Source: CAWFGS01 sp963815535
Lineage (GTDB): Bacteria; Pseudomonadota; Alphaproteobacteria; Sphingomonadales; Sphingomonadaceae
Length of the DNA: 64,000 nt
NCBI GenBank assembly: GCA_963815535.1
Contig: CAWFGS010000005.1
Location: forward strand, 33,497-97,496
Direction of reading: 5' to 3'
The notes beneath the pieces were generated by a model. The model did not search any database, was not told the origin of the DNA, and was given only the letters and a program-made list of their open reading frames with translations. Below are positions 37,812 to 48,657 of the stretch, in pieces (the first letter of the stretch is position 1; each line of letters begins with the position of its first letter). The position numbers and the translations under genes were made by a program.

Positions 37812-39042
37812 ATGATTTCAAGCGATGTGGTGATCTTCGGCTTGCTGGCAGCCGTGCTGGGCGTGGTCGGCTATACCCGCGACAAGGGCGGCGTGTGGGA
37901 TCGCATCTACACCTTCGTCCCGGTGATCCTCGTATGTTACCTCGTGCCTTCGTTGATGGTGACGTTCGGCCTGATCGACGTATCGGCATCCAATCTGTGG
38001 GATATCGCGAAGGATTATTTCCTGCCCGCTGCATTGGTCCTGTTGACGTTGAGCATCGATATGAAGGGGATCGTGGGGCTGGGACCGAAAGCCCTCATCA
38101 TGTTCTTCACTGCGACGGCCGGGATCATCATCGGCGGGCCTGTGGCGTTATGGGCGGTGGCGCAATTCGATCCCGTCCATCCTGGGCACGGGCAACGATG
38201 CGGCGTGGCGTGGGCTGGCGACGTTGGCGGGAAGTTGGATCGGCGGCGGCGCGAACCAGACCGCCATGCTGGAAATCTATCAATTCAATCCCGAACGCTA
38301 TTCCGCGCTGATCGCGGTCGATATCGTGGTGGCGAATATCTGGATGATCTTCCTGCTTTACGGTGCGGGCGCACCGCAACGGATCGATCGCTGGTTAAAA
38401 GCCGACACGTCCAGTATCGACCGGCTGCGCGATACGATGGCGAATTACACCGCTCAGGTCGAACGCACTGCCAGCGGCAACGATCTGCTGAAAGTTGCAG
38501 GCTTCGCGTTCGCTGCGGTCGGGCTGTCGCATTTGCTGGGCGGGATTATTTCGGATTGGTTCGCAGCTGGTTTCTCCGGCACGGACGGCGTTATGGCCAG
38601 CAAGTTTTTCTGGGTAGTGGTGGTCGCCACCACGGTCGGGCTGGCCGCCAGCTTCACGCGCGCACGCGCTTTGGAAGGGGTCGGCGCGTCGAAACTGGGT
38701 ACGGTGTTCATCTTCCTGCTGGTGACCGTCATCGGTACGAAAATGGACATCATGAAAATGGCGGAAGCCCCCGGCTTCATGGCCGTGGGCCTGATCTGGA
38801 TGCTGGTCCACGTCGCCCTGTTGTTGATCGTGGCGAAGATCATTCGCGCGCCGTTTTTCTTCGTGGCCGTCGGCAGCAAGGCGAATGTCGGCGGGGCGGC
38901 ATCCGCGCCGGTGGTGGCGGGCGCGTTCCATCCCGCGCTCGCACCTGTCGGCGTGTTGCTTGCAGTGTTGGGCTATGCCGTCGGAACCTACGGCGCAATC
39001 CTGACGGCGGAGGCGATGCGCTGGGTCAGCGCGATGGTCTAG
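37812..39042 (+). pseudogene. DUF819 (YjcL-like) membrane protein, frameshifted
   Basis: About 409 residues once one extra C near 38177 is removed (homopolymer CC). About ten membrane helices. Conserved blocks: DYFLPAALVLLTLSIDMKGI, ILGTGNDAAWRGLATLAGSWIGGGANQTAMLEI and the C-terminal KANVGGAASAPVVAGAFHPALAPVGVLLAVLGYAVGTYG. DUF819 proteins are predicted transporters of unknown substrate. The gene lies 57 bases after the TonB receptor on the same strand and may be cotranscribed. Confidence 0.85.
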
Positions 39043-39620
39043 GCCGCGCCAGCGCTGGCCGGCCAATCGTCCGGTTCCAGCGCCGGCAGCTTTCGGAACG
39101 CGGCGGTGGATAGTGTGGTGGTGATTTTGCGATGGCAGAATTGCAGTCGTTCGCCAGTCACCGCGCGCAGCACCTCATCCATGCCGCCCAGTCCGCCGTC
39201 GCTCACCACGGCGTAGGCAATCGCGCCCGTATCGCATTCGCTCATCACATCGACGATCGTGCCCAGTTTCGTGCCGTCGTCCGCCAACACCGGCGATCCG
39301 GGTAGGGCGGCGCCCGAAAACAGTGTCGGGACATTGGCAGCGGAACTGCGCCGCGCCGCCCGGTCGCTGCCGTCTTCGATCTTCGCCTGTCGTCCCAGCC
39401 ACCGCCACACACCGACCAGATTGACGATGGTAAGAAAGCCATTGGTCAGCAACAGATTGTCCTGCCCGGTCGCGATGCCGACCAGCGACCACGATACCGA
39501 ACCCACCGTAAATACGACGAACCCCCAACCCGTTATCCGCGACCCCAGATTGGCGGCGGTCATAATGGCGGCGATCATGGTTGCGACAGGGGCGATCCAT
39601 CCGGCGATATCGCCCATCAT
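39039..39620 (-). CDS. membrane protein with PRC-barrel-like domain
   Basis: 193 residues. Three hydrophobic segments in the first 75 residues (IAGWIAPVATMIAAIMTAANLG, GFVVFTVGSVSWSLVGIATG, GFLTIVNLVGVWRWLG). A soluble domain follows, carrying strands like LPGSPVLADDGTKLGTIVDVMSE and IAYAVVSDGGLGGMDEVLRAV, typical of PRC-barrel domains. The function is unknown. It is convergent with the DUF819 gene; the last four bases overlap. Confidence 0.75.
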   Translation of the reverse strand: MMGDIAGWIAPVATMIAAIMTAANLGSRITGWGFVVFTVGSVSWSLVGIATGQDNLLLTNGFLTIVNLVGVWRWLGRQAKIEDGSDRAARRSSAANVPTLFSGAALPGSPVLADDGTKLGTIVDVMSECDTGAIAYAVVSDGGLGGMDEVLRAVTGERLQFCHRKITTTLSTAAFRKLPALEPDDWPASAGAA

Positions 39621-39720
39621 GTCGTGAAACGTTTATGTCGAACGGGAAGTGTGCCGGGCATAACGAACCAAACGAAACCAGCGCCGAACCGCACCGGGAC
39701 CAGCAAATGTTATGCGCGCT

Positions 39721-40485
39721 TCAGCTGGCGCGCACGTCCAGTTCGTTGCCGACTTCCAGGCCGCCTTCGCCATAGAGATAGGCGGGGTCGAATTTGCCCA
39801 GCGATTTCAGTTTGTCGGCATCGTGGATCACGATCAGACCGCGGCGGAACTCCAGCACCTTCATTTCGCGCAAGTCGCGTAAGGTGCGATTGACGTGGAT
39901 CGTCGACATGCCGCAGATTTCCGCCAGATGCAGCTGGGTCAGCGGGGTCTGGAACCCGTCCGGCCGTCCGCGCTCGACCATTCGCAGGCGATACCAGATC
40001 TCGCAGAACAGATGCGCCATCCGCCCGATCGCGCGCAATTGCCCGGTTTTCATGATCCATTCGCGGTGAATGGCGGCATCGAGCAGGGTGCTGAACCAGA
40101 ACAGCCGCGCCAGATGCGGTTCGTCGCGCATGATTTCTTCCAACTGGTCATGCGGAACCTCCGCGATCTTCGCCGATCCGATGACCATCAGATCGTGGTC
40201 CAACCTTTTCAGCGCGAAGGCATGCAGATCGACGAAGTCACCCGGAACCTGAATACCGACGATATGCCGTTTGCCTTCGGCATGGACGGTCCGCAGCATG
40301 TACCCTTCGATCAGCAGGGTGCTGTGGTTCACCAGACTGCCCCGTTCGATCAACATTGCATCGCCATCGACGACCCGCGTGTTCTGACTGAGATTTTCGA
40401 CCACGCGTTTTTCGTGTTCGCTCATCGCCTGACGCAGCCGCCCTTTCAGAAAATCACCCGATAGGGGATAGCTGTCATCGTTCAT
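39721..40485 (-). CDS. Crp/Fnr family transcriptional regulator
   Basis: 254 residues from MNDDSYPL. An N-terminal cyclic-nucleotide-binding-type beta-roll (about residues 35-140, with MLIERGSLVNHSTLLIEGYMLRT and VGIQVPGDFVDLHAF), a long dimer helix, and a winged helix (TQLHLAEICGMSTIHVNRTLRDL, about 190-215). No Fe-S cysteine cluster is seen at the N-terminus, so oxygen sensing like FNR is unlikely. The ligand is unknown. It lies divergent from the aldehyde dehydrogenase gene with a 181-base gap and could regulate it. No clear FNR-type palindrome was seen there. Confidence 0.88.
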   Translation of the reverse strand: MNDDSYPLSGDFLKGRLRQAMSEHEKRVVENLSQNTRVVDGDAMLIERGSLVNHSTLLIEGYMLRTVHAEGKRHIVGIQVPGDFVDLHAFALKRLDHDLMVIGSAKIAEVPHDQLEEIMRDEPHLARLFWFSTLLDAAIHREWIMKTGQLRAIGRMAHLFCEIWYRLRMVERGRPDGFQTPLTQLHLAEICGMSTIHVNRTLRDLREMKVLEFRRGLIVIHDADKLKSLGKFDPAYLYGEGGLEVGNELDVRAS

Positions 40486-40666
40486 CGCGTCGTCCCACTC
40501 TTGCAAACAAAGGTTAGCTGCCTATCCGCCGCAAACGCGCGACGCGCAAGAGGGACAGGCGAACTTTTTCTTTATATTCAAGGCATTTTGAACGGGCTGC
40601 CAGCTGGTCGATGCGGGTCGATGCGGGGCCTTGCCGTTCGCGGTAACCCCCCGTAACACCGCGCCC

Positions 40667-42059
40667 ATGGCTGACCAGACCCCGACATCGGTGACTGATA
40701 CGTATGCGCGCGCCCGTGAGTCCGCCCGCACCGGCTATTGCACCCCTTACGATATGCGCGCCGCGCAGTTGCGCGCGATGGACAATCTTGTGCGGTACGG
40801 AGAAGATGCAATGGCAACCGCGCTGGCGCACGATATGGGTCGCAGCGCAGGCGAAGCGTGGACGTCGGAACTGACCACGCTGGAGGGGGAAATCGTCCAT
40901 GCGCGTAAGAACCTGAAACGCTGGATGAAACCCGAACGCGCGGCCGTTCCCGTTGAAACTGCAACCCGCCAGCGCGAACATCGTTTAGCAGCCGAAGGGC
41001 GCGGTGCTGGTGATCGGTGCGTGGAACCTGCCTTTCGCCGTCAGCCTGGCCCCGGCAGTTGCAGCGATCGCGGCGGGCAACGCGGTGGTGGTGAAGCCCA
41101 GCGAACTGGCGCCCGCCAGCGCCTTCGTCATGCGCGAACTGGTCAACCGCTATTGCGATCCGCGAGTGATCCAGGTGATCGAAGGTGACGCCGATGTCAC
41201 GCAGGCCCTGCTGCGCGAACGCTGGGACCATATTTTCTTCACCGGCAGCGCGCCGATCGGCCGCAAGATTGCGGAAGCTGCCGCGCCCAAACTGACTCCG
41301 GTGTCGCTGGAGCTTGGCGGCAAGTGCCCGGCTTACGTCCATGCCTCCGCCGATCTGGAAGTTGCCGCACGCCGGATTGCGTGGGGAAAGTTCATGAATG
41401 CCGGGCAGGTCTGCATCGCGCCCGACTACGTCATGGTGGACCGCACGGTGCAGCAGGAATTCACGCAGAAGCTGGTGGCGGCCGTGCACCGGTTCTACGG
41501 CGCGGAACCCGAACGGTCCGCCGACTTTGCGAAAATCGTCAATGCGCGCCATTTCGATCGGGTGGCAGAACTCATCGACGGCGCAGGCGGACGCACCGTT
41601 CTTGCAGGCAAACGCGATAGCGACACGAACGCGATCGGCCCGGTCATCATCGCCGACCCGGACCTGTCTTCGGATCTGATGAACGAAGAAATCTTCGGTC
41701 CGGTGCTGCCTGTGGTGGGTGTGGACGGTGTGGACGATGCACTGAACATCATTGCCGAACGATCCGCGCCGCTCGCCGCCTATCCTTTCGCCAAAGACGC
41801 TGCGCCGCTCGCCGCTTTCGAAGAAAAGTGCCGCACAGGGGCGGTGGTTTCGAACGACGTGACCGTGAACCACGCCGTGCGGTCGCTGCCCTTCGGCGGT
41901 GTTGGGGAAAGCGGTTACGGGGTGTATCACGGGGTGCATGGTTTCCGCACGTTCAGCCATGCGAAGGCGGTGTTGCGACGCGGCACGGGTTCGGACCCGG
42001 ACTTGCGCTATCCCCCCTATACCGACAGCAAGATCAAATGGCTGAAACGGCTGGGGTGA
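40667..42059 (+). pseudogene. coniferyl-type aldehyde dehydrogenase, frameshift plus stop codon
   Basis: About 463 residues if one extra base near 40950 is removed and the TAG at 40986-40988 is read as a sense codon. ALDH motifs after the break are complete: KGAVLVIGAWNLPFAVSL, FFTGSAPIGRKIAEAAAPK, the catalytic Glu in LELGGKCPAYV and the catalytic Cys in AGQVCIAPDYV, then NEEIFGPVLPV. It oxidises an aromatic or long-chain aldehyde with NAD(P)+. The TAG falls where relatives have Tyr (IVYQPKG), so it is probably a base substitution and not a shift. The class II aldolase follows 34 bases on. Confidence 0.85.
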
Positions 42060-42093
42060 CCATCTGCAGCATTCGCGAATGGAGAACGAACGC

Positions 42094-42870
42094 ATGACGA
42101 CCCGAACAGCGGCCCCGGACGAAATGCCGGCAGGTATGAATGCGGTAGAATGGGCGCTGCGCGTCGATCTCGCTTGCGCCTATCGCCTGGTTGCCGATCT
42201 GGGGTGGGACGATCTGATCTTCACCCATCTGTCCGCGCGCGTGCCGGGGCCGGAACATCATTTCCTGCTCAACCCCTACGACCGCGGGTTCGACGAAATC
42301 ACCGCATCCAGCCTCGTCAAAGTGGGCATGGACGGCAACGCCGTGGAAGAGGGCAAGGGGCCCGTCAATCCTGCCGGTTTCACGATCCATTCCGCCGTCC
42401 ATATGGCCCGCCCCGATGCCCGTTGCGTGATGCATCTGCACACGCCCGACGGGCAGGCCGTCAGCGCCATGCACGAAGGGCTGCTGCCGCTGAACCAGAC
42501 CGCATTGGCGGCGGCGGGCGATCTGGCGTATCACGATTACGAAGGGGTGGCGCTGGATCTGGACGAACGCGAACGGATCGTCGCCGATCTGAAGGATCAT
42601 CATTTCATGCTGCTTCGCAATCACGGCACGTTGACCGTGGGGGAGGAAGTGGGCGACGCGTTCCTGCGGATGTATTTCCTCGAACGCGCCTGCACCATTC
42701 AAGTTCGCAGTCTGGCTGCCGGGCGGGAAAACATCGCGCTCGCACCGCAGGGGACGATGGAAAAGGTCGCCGAACAGAACAAGGGTGTGGCCGAATTCGT
42801 CAGCCGGCAGCTGACCTGGCCGATGCTGCGCCGGCGGATGGATCGGCTGGATTCAGGTTACAAGCACTGA
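42094..42870 (+). CDS. class II aldolase/adducin family protein
   Basis: 258 residues from MTTRTAAPDE, after GGAG nine bases upstream. The zinc-binding His residues appear in CVMHLHTPDGQAVSA and in LLRNHGTLTVGEEVGDAFL; the loop DDLIFTHLSARVPG is also typical. The family includes fuculose-phosphate aldolase, ribulose-phosphate epimerase and many uncharacterised lyases. Members with this C-terminal extension (residues 215-258, KGVAEFVSRQLTWPMLRR) have no clear substrate assignment. It may be in an operon with the aldehyde dehydrogenase. Confidence 0.88.
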   Translation: MTTRTAAPDEMPAGMNAVEWALRVDLACAYRLVADLGWDDLIFTHLSARVPGPEHHFLLNPYDRGFDEITASSLVKVGMDGNAVEEGKGPVNPAGFTIHSAVHMARPDARCVMHLHTPDGQAVSAMHEGLLPLNQTALAAAGDLAYHDYEGVALDLDERERIVADLKDHHFMLLRNHGTLTVGEEVGDAFLRMYFLERACTIQVRSLAAGRENIALAPQGTMEKVAEQNKGVAEFVSRQLTWPMLRRRMDRLDSGYKH

Positions 42871-42967
42871 CGCTGCACGCGATCGAATAGACTTTTGTTG
42901 GGGTTGCGAACCGGCGCACCCTTTCGGCAATAGGGGCGGATGTAACGGCGCGCCCGCTTGCGGATGC

Positions 42968-45900
42968 GTGCCGCCCGTTTCCATCCTGTAAAGCGATCCC
43001 GACCATCAGCCACGCCGCCGCCCTGCTGGCCCTGCTGCCCATCGTCGGGCGCGAACGGGCGTTGTATTGCGCCCGTTCGGATCAGGATGCGGAACGGTTC
43101 CATCTGCTTGCGCGGCGTGCCTTCCCCGATGCCGCGATATTCTACTGCCCGTCCAGCGACGCGCTCGGTTTCGATGCGTTGCCCCCTTCGCCCGCCAATG
43201 CCGGCAGGCGCGTGGCGGCATTGGGCGGTCTGGTCGCTGCGTTGGAACGCGGGGAAAACCCGCTGCTGATCTGCGGGGCGGAGGCGACCGTGCCGCGATA
43301 TGCGCCGCCATCCGCATTCCAGTCCGAACCGCCCTTGCTGCGCGTCGGCGACAAACTGGATCTGCATGGTTTTCGCGAACGGCTGATCGCGCTGGGTTAT
43401 TATGCGGACGACCGTATCGACGAACCTGGCGAAATCGGCGAAGTGGGCACGGTGCTGGATATTTATCCTGTGGATGCCGAACAGCCGGTTCGCGTCGAAA
43501 TGGATGGGGACATCGTTCGTTCCATCCGGTCTTACGACCCGTTGACGCAAATCAGCAGCATGGAACACGAAACCCAGGCATTCGGCATCGCGTCCGAACC
43601 GGCTGCGGGGCGGGATGGCGTTTCCATTCTGGACCATGTCACGGGCGCGACGACAGTGATCGATCCAGCGTTCGCACGGGCGCGCAGGCGTTACGTGGCG
43701 CTGGACCGCGAGATGGCGCCATCGGGGCGATCCCAAGCGATTGCGACGGCGGATTGGGAGGCGCAGCTTGCGGATTTCACAATCGGGCCCGCGCCCGAAT
43801 GCGAACCGACTCCCCTGTTCGCGGACGAGGCGAAGCCATTGCCGAAGTTTGCTGCGTTCGTGGATCGACATCGTGCGGCAGGCCGCCGGATCATCGTCGC
43901 GGGGAGCGAACGCGATTGCCGCTTTCTGGCGCGTCGTCTGTCGAAATTGCCCGACATGGGCGACCTGCCGATCGAAGTATCTCTTGCCACGGCGGCGACC
44001 AACGATGCGCCGTTGTCGCTCGCCACCGTACCGCTGGGCGAAGGTGCGATCGGCGAGCATCTGGTGCTGGCATCGGCGCATGATCTGCTGGGATCGCGGG
44101 CGCAGGGCGAACAGGCGCTTTCCCACGAAGTCGCCATCGATCCGCTCGCCATCGCGCTGCGTATGGGGGACGCGGTAGTGCACGATGAATTCGGCGTCGG
44201 CTTTCTGCGCGGTCTGCGCCCGCTCGACCTTCCGGGGGAAGGGTCGACCGAGACCATCGAGATCGAATATGCCAAATCCGCCCTGCGCCAGGTTCCGGTG
44301 ACCGAAGCGGATCGATTGTGGCGCTATGGCGGCGATGAAAACGCGGTCAAACCCGATACGCTGGACGGAAAAAGCTGGGCGCGACGCCGCATCGGGATCG
44401 ACGCCGCCATCGCCACTTCCGCGCGCCATTTGCGTGCAATGGCGAAAGAACGCAGCGATGCCACCGCACCGAAACTGCGCGCCGACGAAACGCAATACGA
44501 ACAATTTGTGGACGGCTTCGCCTATAGCGAAACGGCGGACCAGCATCGCGGGATAGAAGCCATTCGGCACGATTTGGCGTCCGGGAAACCGATGGACCGG
44601 CTGGTCATCGGCGATGTCGGCTATGGCAAGACCGAATTGGCCCTGCGCGCGGCGGCCATCACCGTGCTGGCGGGCATGCAGGTCGCGATGGTTGCGCCGA
44701 CGACGCTGCTCGCCAGCCAGCATTTCGAAGAGTTCCAGCGCCGCTTCGCCCGTATCGGGGTGGAGGTGGCGCAATTGTCCGGCGCGAGCACATCGGCGCA
44801 AAAGCGTGCGGTCAAATGCGGGCTGGCGGATGGTACGATCCAGGTCGTCATCGGCACCACCGCCATCGCGGCGAAAGCCGTCTCCTTCGCCAAACTCGGC
44901 CTGATGGTCATCGACGAAGAACAGCGGTTCGGCGCGGCGCAGAAAGAGAAGCTGGAGGCGTTGGGCGCGGGCCATGTCCTGCGGTTGAGCGCCACGCCGA
45001 TCCCCCGCACCCTGCAATCGGCGATGATCGGGCTGAACGAACTGTCGCTGATCACCACGCCGCCCGCCCGCCGCCTGCCGATACGCACGTTCCTGGGCGA
45101 TTTCGACGCGCAGGCGTTGCAGGCGGCGTTGCAGCGCGAACATGGGCGCAAGGGCCAGTCTTTCGTCGTGGTGCCGCGCATCAAGGATATGGCGCCTGCC
45201 GCCGAGCTGCTCCAGTCGCTGGTTCCCAAGCTCGACATCGTCACCGTTCACGGAAAAATGGCATCGAGCGAAGCGGATGCGGCGTTGTTGCGTTTTTCGT
45301 CGGGTGAGGGCGACGTTCTGCTGGCGACCAGCATTATCGAAACCGGGCTGGACGTGCCGCGCGCCAATACGATGGCGATCATCGGCTGCGCGCGGTTCGG
45401 CCTGGGCCAACTGCACCAGTTGCGCGGCCGGGTCGGGCGATCGGCGCGGCGCGCCCATGTGCTGATGTTCGGTGCGCCCGGCAAATCCCTGACCGATCGC
45501 ACTCGCGCACGGTTGAACCAGCTGGTCGCGCAATCGGCACTGGGCGCGGGCTTCGCCGTTGCGGCCAACGACCTCGACATGCGCGGGGCAGGCGATCTGA
45601 CCAGCGACGAACAGTCCGGGCACATGAAACTGATCGGGTTGGAACTGTACCAGCATCTGCTGACCGGAACCTTGCGCGAACTGGCCGGGGAAACGCCGCC
45701 TGCGCTCGATCCCGAAAATCGAACTGCGCGGCGATGCTTTGTTTCCGGCGGACTGGATCGTCGATACCGAAGCGCGCATCGCCGCCTATGCCCGGCTGGC
45801 GCGGACGGAGGATGGCGAGGATCTGGACCACTTCGCCGACGAGCTTCAGGATCGCTACGGCGCAATTCCCGATCCGGCGGCGCATCTGCTCGATCTGCGG

Positions 45901-46104
45901 GGGCTGGCGATGCAAGCGCGCGTGGCGGGCATTGCGCGCATCGTGGTTGGGCCGGGCGGTATCGCACTGACCCCGCGCGCCGATGTCGAATTGCGGGAGC
46001 TGCCCGGTATGAAAGCAAGCAAGGGCCGCGCCATCATGCCGCGCGACAAGGGTGAAACGCCGATCGCCGATGTCGCCGCGATCATCGAAGACCTGCTCGA
46101 TTGA
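42968..46104 (+). pseudogene. short Mfd-like DEAD/DEAH-box helicase, two frameshifts
   Basis: About 1044 residues after removing one base near 42989 and one A near 45718. The N-terminus runs from a GTG start (PPVSIL, then AIPTISHAAALLALLPIVG in the main frame). It has UvrB-like homology regions, then a CarD-like RNA polymerase interaction domain (MGDAVVHDEFGVGFLRGL, about 367). The helicase core follows: GDVGYGKTELALRAA (Walker A), MVIDEEQRFG (box II, where Mfd has DEEHRFG), LSATPIPRTLQSA and TSIIETGLDVPRANTM. The TRCF C-terminal domain is found in the third frame. It is about 100 residues shorter than E. coli Mfd and looks like the sphingomonad-type paralogue rather than the canonical factor. 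Confidence 0.85.
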
Positions 46105-46187
46105 CGGTCCAATGCGATAGAGGCTTATGAGGCCGCAGTTCGCGCGGCGCTGGACCTTTCCGGCCCGCGCGTCATAGTGGCGGCGGA

Positions 46188-47391
46188 ATGAACCGGACCG
46201 CCATTGTTATGAATCACCCCGCCGAAAACCCTCAAACCGGTTTCGATGAACAGCAGCAGCGCGCGTTCATGGATGCGATCGACCGTTGGCTGGAACGCGA
46301 AGTCATCCCCGTCGTCAAACATCACGATCACGGCGATATCTGGCCTGCCGAGCTGGTCGATCAGATGGCCGAAATGGGTCTGTTCGGCGCGACCATCGGT
46401 CAGGAGTACGGCGGGCTGGGCTTGCCCGCGACGATCTATGCCGACATCGTGGCCAAAATCGCGAGCCATTGGATGGCCATTACCGGTATATTCAATTCGC
46501 ATCTGATCATGGCGGCGGCAGTGGAGCGGTTCGGCACTTCGGCGCAGAAACGGACGTGGTTGCCCAAACTGGCGACCGGTGAAATACGCGGCGGGTTGGC
46601 CCTGACCGAACCGAATGCCGGCACCGACCTGCAGGCCATCCGCACCGTCGCGCGCAAGGCCGCTGATGGCAGACTACGTTCTCGATGGGACGAAAACCTG
46701 GATATCGAATGCAGTGAACGCGCAGGTTTTCGCGCTGCTTGTCAAAACCGACCCCACCTCCGATCCGCGCTATCGCGGGATGAGCCTGTTCATCGTCGAT
46801 AAGCGGGACGGGCTTTCGGTCGGCAAGAAGTTCGAAAAGCTGGGTTACAATGCGATCGATACGGCGGAACTTGTCATGGAGGATTACCGCGTCCCCGCCG
46901 ATCAGTTGATCGGCGGCGTGGAAGGACAGGGGTTCTATCAGGCGACCGGCGGCCTGGAACTGGGCCGTATCAACGTCGCCGCGCGCGGGGTCGGCCTGGC
47001 GGAAGGATCCCTGCGGCTGGCGACGCAATACGCCCAGCAGCGCGAAAGCATGGGCAAACCCATCGCACAGCATCAGGCGATCCAGCTTAAAATCGGCGAA
47101 ATGGCCACACGCGCCCGCGCCGCGCGCTTGATGATGACCAGCGCGGCGCAGGCGTACGATCGCGGCGAACGCTGCGACAAGGAAGCCGGAATGGCCAAAT
47201 ATTTCGCATCGGAAGCGGCGGTGGCCAATTCGCAGGAAGCCATGCGGGTTTACGGCGGCTATTCCTATTCCAAGGAATACGACATCGAACGCTTCTATCG
47301 CGATTCCATGATCATGTGCATCGCGGAAGGGACCAATGAAATGCAGCGGATGATCATCGCTCGCCAGCATTTCAAGGAAAACCCGATATAG
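46188..47391 (+). pseudogene. acyl-CoA dehydrogenase, frameshifted
   Basis: About 400 residues once one extra A near 46671 is removed. The N-terminal helical domain (EQQQRAFMDAIDRWLEREVIP) is followed by GGLALTEPNAGTDLQAI, and after the break by VLDGTKTWISNAVNAQVF, which is the middle beta-domain around FAD. The C-terminal helical domain includes AYDRGERCDKEAGMAKYFAS, VYGGYSYSKEYDIERFYRDS and the catalytic-base region IAEGTNEMQRMIIARQH. It oxidises an acyl-CoA with an electron-transferring flavoprotein. The acyl specificity is not evident. The start could also be the ATG 21 bases inside. Confidence 0.88.
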
Positions 47392-47402
47392 GTTTGTCGG
47401 AT

Positions 47403-48024
47403 ATGCGACATCATCTATGGCGCGACCCGTGCCGCGCTGGCTTCCCGCCCCTTGCTATGGCTCGTACTGGCATTGCCCGCCCTTGCCGTTGCGGGGCGCT
47501 GGGCCTTCATGCCCGCGCAATATGGCTACGGACACGCGGTCGGCGATAGTGGGCTATGGGCGGCGTGGCTGCTGATGCTGACCTTGGCCGTTACGCCGAT
47601 ACGCTTGCTGTTCCGGACCCGCGGATGGGCAACATGGTTGGCGCGGCGCAGACGGGATCTCGGTGTGGCCAGCTTCGCCTATGCCGCCGGCCATACCTGC
47701 ATCTACGCTGCCAACCAGCCGTCTTTCGGCGCTGCCCTTTCCGATGCGATCGAACCCGACCTGCTGGCAGGGTGGCTGGCGCTCGCGCTGTTCGTACCAC
47801 TCGCCCTGACTTCGAACGATGTTGCGGTTCGGGCGCTGAAACGAACGTGGAAGCGATTGCACCGGCTGGTCTATCCCGCCGCCATTCTGACATTCGTGCA
47901 TTGGTCGCTGACGGCTTTCGATCCGATGGCGGCCTATCTGCATATCGCAGCCTTGGCCGCCATCGAACTAATCCGTCTGGCGTTACAGAACCCTGATATG
48001 TTCCGGCATCACAAGGTGACGTAA
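47403..48024 (+). pseudogene. msrQ: MsrQ-like ferric-reductase-type heme membrane protein, probably frameshifted near its start
   Basis: About 206 residues if one extra base near 47412 is removed (M-R-H then IYGATRAALASRPLLWLVL). A TTG start at 47452 would avoid the shift. About five to six membrane helices, with the heme-ligand His in FAYAAGHTCIYAANQ and LKRTWKRLHRLVYPAAILTFVHW. MsrQ transfers electrons through heme b to the periplasmic methionine sulfoxide reductase MsrP. No msrP lies adjacent. It is also broadly similar to other ferric reductase transmembrane proteins. The last 16 bases overlap the convergent HhH lipoprotein gene. Confidence 0.78.
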
Positions 48025-48527
48025 TTGCGGAACCGCGCGACTTCCGCTTCATCGACATATTTGCCGATCTCGCGATCGAATTCCGCCATGTCGTCATAGG
48101 GCTGATATTCCAGGAACTCGCCGATCATGCGGTCCGTCATACCTGGGATGAGCGCGATCTGTTCCCGCGTGGCGTCGTTCAGATCGACGGGCACGAACAC
48201 GCGGGACATCACGGCCATCGCTTCGCCCGAAGCCAGCGTTTCGACCAGCGCGGCGTTCAAATCGACGATCGAGGCATAAGGGCGACCGTCCACGATCGCC
48301 TGCGCCAGTTCGGGCGATACGCCTTCGACGCCGCTCAACTGTTCAACCGTCGCAACGTTCGCATCGAGCACGGCATCTGCGCCCACGGTTTGCGCGTCGA
48401 CCATGTCCGAGCTGGCATCGCCCGCACCGTCCACCGCGACTTCGGCGGTGTCATCGGCGGCAGGTGAACACGCCGCGATTGCCAGCGTGGTGGACGCCAT
48501 CGCGGCGATGAAGAATGACTTTTGCAT
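48009..48527 (-). CDS. lipoprotein with helix-hairpin-helix (ComEA-like) regions
   Basis: 172 residues from MQKSFF. A lipoprotein signal (STTLAIAAC, Cys about residue 20), an acidic Asp/Ala-rich linker, then two helix-hairpin-helix-like units: DANVATVEQLSGVEGVSPELAQAIVDG and VDLNDATREQIALIPGMTDRMIGEFL. The C-terminal tail is FDREIGKYVDEAEVARFRNYVTL. HhH proteins of this kind bind DNA in competence systems or have structural roles; the acidic linker is not typical of ComEA. Function uncertain. AGGAAAG lies upstream of the ATG. Confidence 0.78.
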   Translation of the reverse strand: MQKSFFIAAMASTTLAIAACSPAADDTAEVAVDGAGDASSDMVDAQTVGADAVLDANVATVEQLSGVEGVSPELAQAIVDGRPYASIVDLNAALVETLASGEAMAVMSRVFVPVDLNDATREQIALIPGMTDRMIGEFLEYQPYDDMAEFDREIGKYVDEAEVARFRNYVTL

Positions 48528-48657
48528 GGTACGAACTTTCCTGAGTTTCGGGCGCGCAAGACGCCGGACTTCGTTATCGACGTTCCCCCGTTTAAACTTA
48601 CCGTCGCACGCTGCCAAGCGCCCTTATGTTCGGCAACGCGCGGAACCTGTCGATGCG

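Noticed and set aside
42858..45779. A 973-codon open frame on the minus strand opposite the Mfd-like gene
   Set aside because: It is the antisense of a clearly recognisable helicase; it has no family motifs and is His/Arg/Gln-rich as expected for a GC-rich shadow frame.
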